Below are positions 32,060-39,686 of a stretch of DNA of 64,000 nt, in pieces. The DNA comes from LMUY01 sp965199165. GTDB lineage: Bacteria > Pseudomonadota > Alphaproteobacteria > Acetobacterales > Acetobacteraceae. Where the stretch lies: contig OZ240681.1 of the NCBI GenBank assembly GCA_965199165.1, positions 868,001 through 932,000 on the forward strand, written 5' to 3'. The notes under the pieces are model-generated. The model was not told the DNA's origin and did not search any database. It was given only the letters and a program-made list of their open reading frames with translations. The position numbers and the translations under genes were made by a program. How positions within the stretch are numbered: position 1 is the stretch's first letter; every line of letters starts with the position of its first letter.

Positions 32060-32854
32060 ATGGCGGACAACGCCGAACGTTCCCTGCTGCCGAACGGCGC
32101 GCGTTACCCGAGCCTGCGGGACAAGGTCGTGTTCATCACCGGCGGCGCGTCCGGCATCGGCCGCAGCCTGGTGGAGCATTTCCACGACCAAGGGGCGAAG
32201 GTCGCCTTCGTCGACCTGGCCGCGGATGCCGGGCAGGCGCTCGCCGCCGAGCTCGCGGGCGAAAGCGGCCACACGCCGCACTTCCAGCCCTGCGACTTGC
32301 GCGACATCGGGCAGCTGGAGGCCGCCATGGCGCAGGTGGCAGACCGGCTCGGGCCGATCACCGTCCTCGTCAACAATGCCGGCAACGACGAGCGCCACAC
32401 CTTGGAGCAGGTCACGCCCGCCTACTTCGACGACCGCATGGCGGTGAACCTGCGGCATCAGGTCTTCACGGCCAAGTTCGTCCGCCCGCAGATGAAGCGG
32501 GCGGGGGGTGGCTCCATCATCAACTTCAGCTCGATCACCTGGACGGTCGCGAACGGCGACGGCGTCTGCTACGTCACGTCCAAGGCGGCCGTGGTCGGGT
32601 TGACCCGGGCGTTGGCGACCGAACTGGGCGGGGACAACATCCGCGTCAACGCCATCGCGCCGGGCTGGGTGATGACGGAACGCCAGGTGTCGCTCTGGCT
32701 GAACGAGGACGGCGAGCGCCAGATCGACGACCGGCAGGCACTGAAAGGCCGCTTGCATTCGCCGGACATCGCCCGCATGGCCTTGTTCCTGGCTGCGGAT
32801 GACAGCCGGATGTGCTCGAAGCAGACCTTTGTCGTCGACGCGGGTTGGATCTGA
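32060..32854 (+). CDS. Short-chain dehydrogenase/reductase
   Basis: The 264-residue SDR has an N-terminal extension (SLLPNGARYPSLRDK) before FITGGASGIGRSLVE (26-40), NNAGND, catalytic Ser157/158 (NFSS), Tyr171 and Lys175 (YVTSK). Asp52 in FVDLAAD at the end of the second strand points to NAD. The extension resembles that of sugar and sugar-acid dehydrogenases in this family, which is only suggestive. ATG 32060 is preferred over GTG 32054. It stands at the right edge of the accessory region and looks chromosomal. Confidence 0.87.
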   Translation: MADNAERSLLPNGARYPSLRDKVVFITGGASGIGRSLVEHFHDQGAKVAFVDLAADAGQALAAELAGESGHTPHFQPCDLRDIGQLEAAMAQVADRLGPITVLVNNAGNDERHTLEQVTPAYFDDRMAVNLRHQVFTAKFVRPQMKRAGGGSIINFSSITWTVANGDGVCYVTSKAAVVGLTRALATELGGDNIRVNAIAPGWVMTERQVSLWLNEDGERQIDDRQALKGRLHSPDIARMALFLAADDSRMCSKQTFVVDAGWI

Positions 32855-32878
32855 CCACCGTGACGGCTGTGGCGCTGC

Positions 32879-33448
32879 TTACCCCGGTGACGCGCAAAGG
32901 GTGCTGCGTGGCACGAAGCGCAGGGGCTTCAGCGTGGCGCCGGTCCAGACGTAGAACGACACGCCATCCCGGTCCTGCTTCTCGCCGGCGGCCCCCAGCA
33001 CGACAAGCAGCCGGCTGTCGGGCCTGAAGCGCAGGCTGTAGTAGGGCGGCTCGGCGCCGTTCGGCTCCTTGATCGCGACGTGGTTGCCCGCGATGTCGGC
33101 GATCGCATCGGGAAAGGATACGTGGCCCGTTTGTCCGTCGATGATCGCAGCGCTGGTGCAGGAGGCGCCGCAGCCCCAGACGGCGACCGTGGCGTGGCCG
33201 GCGAAATTGGGGCCTTGCGCGGCGGCGTCCCGCAGGGCGGTGCGGAACATCCGCGCATCAGGCGAGTCGAGCCGGGGGGTTACCGGGCGGGCCGGCCGGT
33301 GCGGTGCGGCCGGGTAATCCGCAAAATGCGGGGCGGACGGGACGTCGGCCAAGTCGTATTCGCAGAAGGTGTCGCGTGCGGCGGCCGCTTCGATGCCGAT
33401 GACCAGGGTGGACACCGCAAGCAGCAGCGCCGCCGTCATCCTGCCCAT
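32879..33448 (-). CDS. Secreted protein of unknown function
   Basis: The 189-residue protein has a signal peptide (MTAALLLAVSTLVIGIEAAAA). It has a core FRTALRDAAAQGPNFAGHAT, VAVWGCGASCTSAAIIDGQT and GHVSFPDAIADIAG, a pattern seen in small conserved periplasmic proteins. The CGASC pair may form a disulfide. It lies 7 bp downstream of another membrane-protein gene and probably belongs to its operon. The product is predicted periplasmic with no enzymatic motif visible. Confidence 0.68.
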   Translation of the reverse strand: MGRMTAALLLAVSTLVIGIEAAAARDTFCEYDLADVPSAPHFADYPAAPHRPARPVTPRLDSPDARMFRTALRDAAAQGPNFAGHATVAVWGCGASCTSAAIIDGQTGHVSFPDAIADIAGNHVAIKEPNGAEPPYYSLRFRPDSRLLVVLGAAGEKQDRDGVSFYVWTGATLKPLRFVPRSTLCASPG

Positions 33449-33455
33449 CGCGGCC

Positions 33456-33950
33456 TCACCGGCGCCGCTTGAGCCGGGCGTAGAGCGGCAGGAGGGTCAA
33501 CGGCACTAACAGCACCACGCCGACGGTGAAAGTGAGCGTCCGGTTCCAAAGCCGGTTCAAGGCGAGGTCCGTGGTGGGCAGATCCGGATGGGCAGGGTCC
33601 GCCAGCACGGCGACGGTGTAATCCCCCAGGTGCGGGCCGGTGAAGACATAGTTCACGCTGCGGCTGATGCGGCCGCTTGGTATCGGCACCGAGAGGGTGG
33701 CATCGCAGACGTTGAACAGGAGGTTGGCGCTGCAGGAGCCTTTCAGCACTTGCCCCTCCGCCACGGGAACCGCTGCGGCATGGACCTGCCAGTCGGTTGC
33801 AAGGTCGGGCGCCGTATAGACGCAGAGCCCGACCAGCATGGCCGCGAACAGCAGGACGCCCAGCAGCAACTTGGCATCATGACCCCGACCCCGGCCGCGG
33901 CTTCGCGCCGTGAGAGCTGCCTCCGCACCTGGGTCCCACTGATCGCCCAT
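33456..33950 (-). CDS. Membrane protein with two transmembrane segments
   Basis: From ATG 33950 the protein has 164 residues. A basic cytoplasmic start (ALTARSRGRGRGHDAK) is followed by helix LLLGVLLFAAMLVGLCVYTA, a periplasmic domain of about 85 residues with two Cys (SCSANLLFNVC), a second helix FTVGVVLLVPLTLLPLYA and a final LKRRR. The topology is likely N-in/C-in. The longer frame to 34007 adds 19 residues without support. I do not recognise a family. Confidence 0.62.
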   Translation of the reverse strand: MGDQWDPGAEAALTARSRGRGRGHDAKLLLGVLLFAAMLVGLCVYTAPDLATDWQVHAAAVPVAEGQVLKGSCSANLLFNVCDATLSVPIPSGRISRSVNYVFTGPHLGDYTVAVLADPAHPDLPTTDLALNRLWNRTLTFTVGVVLLVPLTLLPLYARLKRRR

Positions 33951-34014
33951 ACGCCACCGTAAGCGAACCGCTGCGGAAGAGAAACCGTCGCCACGCTCCC
34001 GGAGCACGCGACAG

Positions 34015-34737
34015 TCAGCGCCAGAAGTGGACCAGTACCGGCACGAGCAGCGCGGTCAACAGGCCGTTCAGACCGATGCCGAGGGCGGCGAACGCCGCCG
34101 CCGCCTCGTGCAGCGGCGCGACCTGGGCGGCCGCGACGCCGCTGCCGGCTACTCCCGCGGCCAGTCCGTGTGCCCGCCAGTCGGTGATCCGCATGAGGTG
34201 GAGCGTCTGTCGGCCGGTGACCGCGGCCACGATGCCGCCGAGGATCGCCAGCGCCGCGGTCAGCGCCGGGACCCCGCCGACCTGCTGCGACACGGCCATG
34301 GCGATGGGCGTGGTCGCGGCCTTCGCCAGCATCGACAACGCCACCGCGCGGGACCCGCCCGCCGCCCACACGATCCCGGCCCCTGCCGCCATGGAGGCGA
34401 GCGAGCCGGCGAGCAGGGCCAGGCCGATCCCGGGCAGTTTGGCCCGCACCATGCCGATGTTCTTGGCGAGCGGCACGGCAAGCGCGACCGTCACCGGGCC
34501 AAGCAGGAAGTTGATGAACTGCGCCCCGGAGAGGTAGCGTTGGTAGGGCGTGTCGCTCAGCTCCACGATCGCCGCCACGAGGGCGATGGCGATCAGCACC
34601 GGGTTGACCAGCGCCGAGCCGCCGCACAGGCGCTGCGCCGCCTTGCCGGCCAGGTAGCCTGCCACCGTCACGACCAGCCAGATCAGCGGCGATGCCGCCA
34701 GGGATGCCTGAACCGGGTCGAGGATCGCCGTCAGCAT
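34015..34737 (-). CDS. lrgB: LrgB family membrane protein
   Basis: The 240-residue protein has about seven hydrophobic segments and the LrgB pattern: NPVLIAIALVAAIVELSDTP, YLSGAQFINFLLGPVTVALA, VPLAKNIGMVRAKLPGI, SMLAKAATTPIAMAVSQQVG and GGVPALTAALAILGGIVAAV. LrgAB/CidAB-type proteins are linked to murein hydrolase control, holin-like export or glycolate/pyruvate transport, depending on the organism. Its ATG overlaps the end of lrgA by 7 bp. Confidence 0.9.
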   Translation of the reverse strand: MLTAILDPVQASLAASPLIWLVVTVAGYLAGKAAQRLCGGSALVNPVLIAIALVAAIVELSDTPYQRYLSGAQFINFLLGPVTVALAVPLAKNIGMVRAKLPGIGLALLAGSLASMAAGAGIVWAAGGSRAVALSMLAKAATTPIAMAVSQQVGGVPALTAALAILGGIVAAVTGRQTLHLMRITDWRAHGLAAGVAGSGVAAAQVAPLHEAAAAFAALGIGLNGLLTALLVPVLVHFWR

Positions 34738-35108
34738 GGGTGCCGACCCGGTGACCGGATCGCAGTCCGGTCCGACCGACGCAGCATGGCGTGCATGACC
34801 CAGCCGGTCACGGCCAGGCTGAGCCACGTGGATGCCACCACGGCGGCGGCGATCGGCAGCCATTGCTGACGCAGCAGCCCTGCCTCCGCCACGATGCCGA
34901 CGCCCGCCGGCACGAACAGCAGGCCCATTTGGGAGATCAGAGCGTCGGCCGTGGCCTCCAGCGCGGGCGGCACGCGCCCGCGGACCGCCAGGACGGCGGC
35001 GAGGATGAACATGCCGGTCACCGGCCCCGGGATCGGCAGGGCGAACGCGGTGCGCAGGATTTCGCCCAGCAGCTGGCAGCCCAGCAGCGTCAGAATGGCA
35101 GGCAGCAT
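34731..35108 (-). CDS. lrgA: LrgA/CidA family membrane protein
   Basis: The 125-residue protein has four hydrophobic segments and the LrgA/CidA marks: GEILRTAFALPIPGPVTGMF, ILAAVLAVRG and ADALISQMGLLFVPAGVGIV. It is the small partner of LrgB. The gene is divergent from a LysR regulator (118 bp between), the arrangement used by CidR-type regulators controlling cid/lrg operons. ATG 35108 is chosen because the conserved first helix (LPAILTLLGCQLLGE) starts right after it. Confidence 0.9.
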   Translation of the reverse strand: MLPAILTLLGCQLLGEILRTAFALPIPGPVTGMFILAAVLAVRGRVPPALEATADALISQMGLLFVPAGVGIVAEAGLLRQQWLPIAAAVVASTWLSLAVTGWVMHAMLRRSDRTAIRSPGRHPC

Positions 35109-35225
35109 GTCCACCTCCGCAGCAGCCGGCCGTTCGCCGACGCGCCTGCATGAACCTGCCGGGCTTGCTTCCGGAAGGACGGCGGTGGCAATTGATTGTT
35201 GCGCAAAAGGGCAAGGTTGCATCCG

Positions 35226-36170
35226 ATGGACTACTTCGCCGCCATGCGGGCGTTCGTGCGGACGGTCGATCTCGGCAGTTTCTCCAAGGCTGCGGCGGAG
35301 GCCGGCGTCAAGGTGTCGACCGTGTCCCGTTACGTCAGCGGCCTCGAGGCCGACCTCGGTGCGGCGCTGCTCAACCGCTCCACCCGCAGCCTGCACCTGA
35401 CGGAGGCCGGGCGCGCCTTCTACGAACGCGCCGGTCCGGTGCTGCTCGGCGTCGCGGAGGCGCGGGAGGCGACGCGGTCGTTGAACGCACGTCCGCAGGG
35501 GCTGCTCCGCCTCGCCCTGCCCAACGCCTTCGGCCGCCGCCACGTCATGCCGCATATGGCGGCGTTCCTGGACGCCCATCCGGACATCCGGCTGGACGCC
35601 GCCTTGTCGGATGCGACGGTGGACATGATCGAGACCGGCACGGACGTCGCGGTGCGCATCGGCGCCCTACCCGACTCCAGCCTGGTCGCCAAGCTGCTGG
35701 CACGGCAGCGATCGATCCTCGTCGTCAGCCCGCGCTACCTGGCACACGGCCCGGGGCTGAGCGAACCTGGCGACCTGGCCCGGCATCGGTGCCTGCTTTC
35801 CAGCCTGCATCCACTCGACACCTGGCATGCCCATCCCCTCGGCCAGCCCGGCCACCCGTCCGTGGAGGTGGCGATCGGCGGCACGCTGCGCACGAACGAC
35901 CTGGAGGTCATGCGGAACGCCGCGGCGGACGGTCTCGGCGTGGCGCTGCTGCCGACCTGGCTGTGCGATGCCGATCTGCGCAGCGGCGCCCTGGCCGCCG
36001 TGCTGACGGCGTGGGACTGGCTGCCGTCGCCCGGGACGGACCGGGCGATCTGGGGCATCTACCCGCCCAAGAAGATCGTCTCCCCCAAGGTCAAGGCCTT
36101 CCTGGCCTTCCTCGATGCCCGCTTCGGGCGACCGCCGTATTGGGACCGGGCGGCAGAGCCCGCCGGCTGA
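35226..36170 (+). CDS. LysR family transcriptional regulator
   Basis: The 314-residue protein has the LysR HTH at about 1-60 (AFVRTVDLGSFSKAAAEAGV, then KVSTVSRYVSGLEADLGAAL) followed by the two-lobe effector domain (VRIGALPDSSLVAKLL and GVALLPTWLCDADL). ATG 35226 fits the usual MDYFxAMRAFV start; the upstream start at 35196 adds ten unlikely residues. It is divergent from lrgAB and probably controls it. The gene style (PQGLLRLALP, IETGTDVAVRIG) is close to the common CrgA-like subgroup of LysR proteins. Confidence 0.9.
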   Translation: MDYFAAMRAFVRTVDLGSFSKAAAEAGVKVSTVSRYVSGLEADLGAALLNRSTRSLHLTEAGRAFYERAGPVLLGVAEAREATRSLNARPQGLLRLALPNAFGRRHVMPHMAAFLDAHPDIRLDAALSDATVDMIETGTDVAVRIGALPDSSLVAKLLARQRSILVVSPRYLAHGPGLSEPGDLARHRCLLSSLHPLDTWHAHPLGQPGHPSVEVAIGGTLRTNDLEVMRNAAADGLGVALLPTWLCDADLRSGALAAVLTAWDWLPSPGTDRAIWGIYPPKKIVSPKVKAFLAFLDARFGRPPYWDRAAEPAG

Positions 36171-36335
36171 TCACGCGATGCGGGGTGCGGTCGCGCGGCC
36201 AACGCCCGACGGGGCATCGCTGCCCAGCCCCTCCATCATAGTGATGTCCGCCGGGGAAACGCGGAAGGAGATTGCAGCTTTCCAGTCCGCGCGGGCGCAA
36301 CTCGCCTGATCGGCTGACGGGGGCGGAGGTTTGAC

Positions 36336-38132
36336 ATGGCTGAACGGGTGGGGGACTTCTTCTGGCGGCGCTTGGCGGACTGGGGCGTCACCACGGTCTT
36401 CGGCTACTCCGGCGACGGGATCAACGGCCTGCTCGGCGCCCTGGGCCGCAACGACCACGGCATCCGCTTCATCCAGGCGCGGCATGAGGAGATGGCGGCC
36501 TTCATGGCGTCGGCCTACGCCAAGTTCACCGGCGAGGTCGGGGTCTGCCTGGCGACCTCCGGCCCCGGCGGCACGCACCTGATCACCGGGATGTACGACG
36601 CCTACATGGACCACGTGCCGCTGTTGGCCATCGTGGGCCAGCAGCCGCGCACCGCGCTGGGTGCGCACTTCCAGCAGGAGTTCAGCCTCGTCAGCATGAT
36701 GCAGGAGGTGGCGGGCGCCTACGTGCAGCAGGCCTCCACGCCGGCGCAGGTGCGCCACCTCGTCGACCGTGCCTACCGGATTGCCAAGGGTGAGCGCCGG
36801 GTGACGGCGCTGGTGATCCCGAACGATCTGCAGGAGGAAGCGTATGCGGAGCCGGAGCACAAGCACGGCTACACCTTCTCCGGCGTCGGCTACACGGCGC
36901 CGCGGGTGTTCCCGCAGGACGTCGACCTGCGGCGTGCGGCCGATGTCCTGAACGCCGGCAAGAAGGTGGCGATCCTGGTCGGCGCCGGTGCGCTGCACGC
37001 CACCGACCAGGTCATCGCCGTGGCCGAGCGGCTGCAGGCGGGCGTGGCCAAGGCGCTGCTCGGCAAGGCGTCGCCACCCGACGACCTGCCTTACGTCACC
37101 GGCACGATCGGGCTGCTCGGCACCAAGCCGTCTTCGGACATGATGGGGGCGTGCGACACGCTGCTGATGATCGGCTCCGGCTTTCCCTGGGCCGAGTTCC
37201 TGCCCAAGGAGGGGCAGGCGCGCGGCGTGCAGATCGACCTTGCGCCCGGGATGCTGTCTTTGCGCTACCCCATGGAAGTGCCGCTCGTGGGCGATGCCGT
37301 GGAGACGCTGAACGCCCTGTTGCCCTTGCTGCAGCAGAAGCCGGTCGGGGGTGCGTGGCGCCGCGATATCGAGAGCGGCACGGCGGCTTGGTGGGAGGAC
37401 ATGGGCAAGCGCGCCATGGCAGGCGCCAACCCGGTCAATCCGCAGCGCGTGACGTGGGAGCTGTCCTCCCGCCTGCCGGACCGGGTGATCGTGACGTCGG
37501 ACTCCGGCAGCTGCGTGAACTGGTTCTCCCGTGACCTGAGGATGCGCCGCGGCATGATGTGCTCGCTTTCGGGCAGCCTCGCGTCCATGGGCTCTGCCGT
37601 GCCGTACGCGTTCGCGGCCAAGATGGCCTATCCCGACCGTCCGGTGGTGGCGCTCGTGGGCGATGGGGCCATGCAGATGAACAACATGGCCGAACTGATC
37701 ACCGTGGCGAAATACATGGGCGAGTGGTCCAACAAGACCTGGATCTGCTGCGTGTGGAACAACGAGGACCTGAACGAGGTGACCTGGGAGCAACGCGTGA
37801 TGGAGGGCAACCCGCGTTTCGCGTCCAGCCAGTCGATCCCGAACGTGCCCTACCACAAGTTCGCCGAGCTCATCGGCCTGAAGGGCATCTACGTCGACGA
37901 TCCGGACCGGATGGGCGCGGCCTGGGACGAGGCTTTCGCCAGTCCGCTCCCGGTGGTGCTGGAGGTGAAGACGGACCCGGACGTGCCGCCGCTGCCACCG
38001 TTCCTCACGTTGGAGCAGGTCCGCAACTACATGACGATGCTGGGCAAGGGCGACGCGAGCGCGCGTCACGTGCTCGCCGACACGGCCCGCCAGGTGCTTA
38101 GTACGGTGATGCCGGGGATGGGCCCTGGATAG
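36336..38132 (+). CDS. Thiamine-pyrophosphate enzyme, pyruvate oxidase-like
   Basis: The 598-residue protein has the three-domain ThDP layout. The N-terminal domain carries catalytic Glu51 in ARHEEMAAFMASAYAKFTG. The middle domain reads KKVAILVGAGALHA. The C-terminal ThDP motif is VGDGAMQMNN (Gly442-Asp443-Gly444) through CVWNNEDLNE. The pattern is closest to PoxB-type pyruvate oxidases or acetolactate-synthase-like proteins, and the exact substrate cannot be read. It is probably cytoplasmic or peripheral. DUF892 and DUF3140 genes follow, a neighbourhood often seen in stress-related clusters. Confidence 0.85.
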   Translation: MAERVGDFFWRRLADWGVTTVFGYSGDGINGLLGALGRNDHGIRFIQARHEEMAAFMASAYAKFTGEVGVCLATSGPGGTHLITGMYDAYMDHVPLLAIVGQQPRTALGAHFQQEFSLVSMMQEVAGAYVQQASTPAQVRHLVDRAYRIAKGERRVTALVIPNDLQEEAYAEPEHKHGYTFSGVGYTAPRVFPQDVDLRRAADVLNAGKKVAILVGAGALHATDQVIAVAERLQAGVAKALLGKASPPDDLPYVTGTIGLLGTKPSSDMMGACDTLLMIGSGFPWAEFLPKEGQARGVQIDLAPGMLSLRYPMEVPLVGDAVETLNALLPLLQQKPVGGAWRRDIESGTAAWWEDMGKRAMAGANPVNPQRVTWELSSRLPDRVIVTSDSGSCVNWFSRDLRMRRGMMCSLSGSLASMGSAVPYAFAAKMAYPDRPVVALVGDGAMQMNNMAELITVAKYMGEWSNKTWICCVWNNEDLNEVTWEQRVMEGNPRFASSQSIPNVPYHKFAELIGLKGIYVDDPDRMGAAWDEAFASPLPVVLEVKTDPDVPPLPPFLTLEQVRNYMTMLGKGDASARHVLADTARQVLSTVMPGMGPG

Positions 38133-38304
38133 GACGCCCCGATCCACGATGTTTTGATACTCGCCTTGGGTATTTCCGCGTCGTGCCGGCGTTGGCTGGC
38201 TGCGCGACCCAGCTGACAGCCTCGCAGCCCTGGTGTTCCAGACCAAGCCGGCTGCGCGAAGGCCAAGGCCGGGTGCGAGCGGACGCTGAACAGGAGACGA
38301 GGAC

Positions 38305-38871
38305 ATGGCCGAGAAGACCCTGAAGGACGCCTTCTACGAGACGTTGAAAGACGTGAACTATGCCGAGAAGGCGGGCTTGCGGTCGCTGAAGAAGGCGATC
38401 AAGGCCGCTCAGTCGTCAGAGCTGAAGCAAGCGCTGACGGAGCACAGCGAGGAGAGCCAGCACCAGGTAGAGCGGCTGGCGCAGATCTTCGAAATCCTCG
38501 GAAAGCCTGTCAGGGCCAAGACGTGCGAGGCGATGCAGGGGATCGTCTCCGAGATGGAAGAGGATTTGGAGGATTTCGCAGGATCCGAGGCAGCGGACGA
38601 CGTGCTGATCGGATGCGCCCAGGCGGTCGAGCACTATGAGATCGCCCGCTACGGCATGCTGCGCACATGGGCCAAGAAGCTGGGCCTCGACGAGGCCGAG
38701 AGCCTCATCTCCGAGACGTTGGAGGAAGAGAAGCGCTCCGACGAGAAGCTGTCCCAGATCGGCGAAAGCCTCCAAGCATCCGGCGAAGACTCCGCGCCGG
38801 AGGGCGACGAGGATGAGGAAGAGGACGACAAGAAGGCCGCGGCAAAGCTGAAGTCCAAGGCCAAGAGCTGA
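38305..38871 (+). CDS. DUF892 ferritin-like protein (YciE/YciF family)
   Basis: The 188-residue, mostly helical protein matches the DUF892 four-helix bundle: LKDAFYETLKDVNYAEKAGL, LTEHSEESQHQVERLAQIFE, CEAMQGIVSEMEEDLEDFA and CAQAVEHYEIARYGMLRTWA. The Glu/His residues in these helices can form a di-iron site. The tail (155-188) is a run of Glu/Asp then Lys. GGAGA lies about ten bases before ATG. The family is linked to general stress. A hairpin follows the stop. Confidence 0.92.
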   Translation: MAEKTLKDAFYETLKDVNYAEKAGLRSLKKAIKAAQSSELKQALTEHSEESQHQVERLAQIFEILGKPVRAKTCEAMQGIVSEMEEDLEDFAGSEAADDVLIGCAQAVEHYEIARYGMLRTWAKKLGLDEAESLISETLEEEKRSDEKLSQIGESLQASGEDSAPEGDEDEEEDDKKAAAKLKSKAKS

Positions 38872-38879
38872 GGCACTGC

Positions 38880-38904
38880 GCCGGGTGGCACACAGCCACC
38901 CGGC
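38880..38904 (+). terminator. Hairpin after the DUF892 gene
   Basis: GCCGGGTGGC and GCCACCCGGC pair perfectly over an ACACA loop, starting nine bases after the stop. No T-run follows, so it may stabilise the mRNA end or assist termination rather than act alone. Confidence 0.5.
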
Positions 38905-38949
38905 AGATAGCTTCGCGCCTGGTGCACGAACCGGCTGGCACACGCAGGC

Positions 38950-39294
38950 TCATCGGCCCGCCGACGCGCTGCCCTGTGTCCGTGGTGCCGGCGCAACCTG
39001 CGCGGGGGGCTGGGAGTCCCGCTGTGGCTCCGGCGCGGAAGGGCATGCCCCCACCCTGTCCCGCAGATAGCCCGGCTTGGAAAACGTGCCGAACGAATGG
39101 AAGCCGCTGGTCCCCGCATAGCACTGGGCGTGCGCGACGGCCGGCCTCAGGGCCGTCAGAAGCAGCGCGACCGCAGCGAAGGCCCGGCCTGCTTCACGCC
39201 ATCCCGTCCGATCTACGGCAGGACAGCGGACCGAGGCGAGGCGTCGGGCCGCGTATGCGGTCGGTGGAGACAGGTTGCTATTTGAGCGGGTCAT
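38950..39294 (-). CDS. Possible small secreted protein
   Basis: The frame gives 114 residues with a signal-like stretch (AFAAVALLLTALRPAVAHAQ) followed by CYAGTSGFHSFGTFSKPGYL and a Pro/Gln-rich tail. It overlaps the end of the DUF3140 gene by 17 bp on the same strand. The clean hydrophobic stretch and AHA-type cleavage site favour a real gene, but the arginine-rich lead is long and I recognise no family, so this is weak. Confidence 0.38.
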   Translation of the reverse strand: MTRSNSNLSPPTAYAARRLASVRCPAVDRTGWREAGRAFAAVALLLTALRPAVAHAQCYAGTSGFHSFGTFSKPGYLRDRVGACPSAPEPQRDSQPPAQVAPAPRTQGSASAGR

Positions 39295-39643
39295 GGCCCC
39301 AGTTCATCAACGACTTGCGCCACCGCGTCTCCGTCACGTCGACCTCGGGGCGCTGCTTAATGTGCCGCTTGACGTAGCCGACCACCTTGCGCATGGCGGC
39401 ATAGTCCTCGTCGTCGAGGTCGGCGGCCTTCTTGGCGCGCAGCTCGAGGATGCGACGGCCCATTTCATGACCGACCGCCTCGTCCTTCCCGGGTTTGGTC
39501 ACCTTCTCGCCCCCATGGGTCATGCAGACGCCCTGGCTTGCCGACGTCTCCAGCCAGGAGCGCAGCACGGCCGGGCTCATGTTGACGACCGACTTGAAGT
39601 CGCTTGCGATCTTGCGCCGCTCGTCGGCCTCCGACTTAGCCAT
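39278..39643 (-). CDS. DUF3140 family protein
   Basis: The 121-residue protein matches DUF3140: ERRKIASDFKSVVNMSPAVL and RSWLETSASQ, then AVGHEMGRRILELRAKKAAD, LDDEDYAAMRKVVGYVKRHI and the characteristic end WRKSLMNWGHDPLK. It is small, charged and cytoplasmic; the function is unknown, though it is often found near DUF892 and other stress proteins as here. An insert around 40-50 (GVCMTHGGEKVTK) is longer than I remember for the family. Confidence 0.88.
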   Translation of the reverse strand: MAKSEADERRKIASDFKSVVNMSPAVLRSWLETSASQGVCMTHGGEKVTKPGKDEAVGHEMGRRILELRAKKAADLDDEDYAAMRKVVGYVKRHIKQRPEVDVTETRWRKSLMNWGHDPLK

Positions 39644-39686
39644 GGGCGTTCAGACCTCCTCCTATTACGGTCAGGCCTGATAGCGA

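Noticed and set aside
36171..38306. 711-codon minus-strand open frame
   Set aside because: It is antisense to the TPP enzyme, which has clear catalytic motifs.
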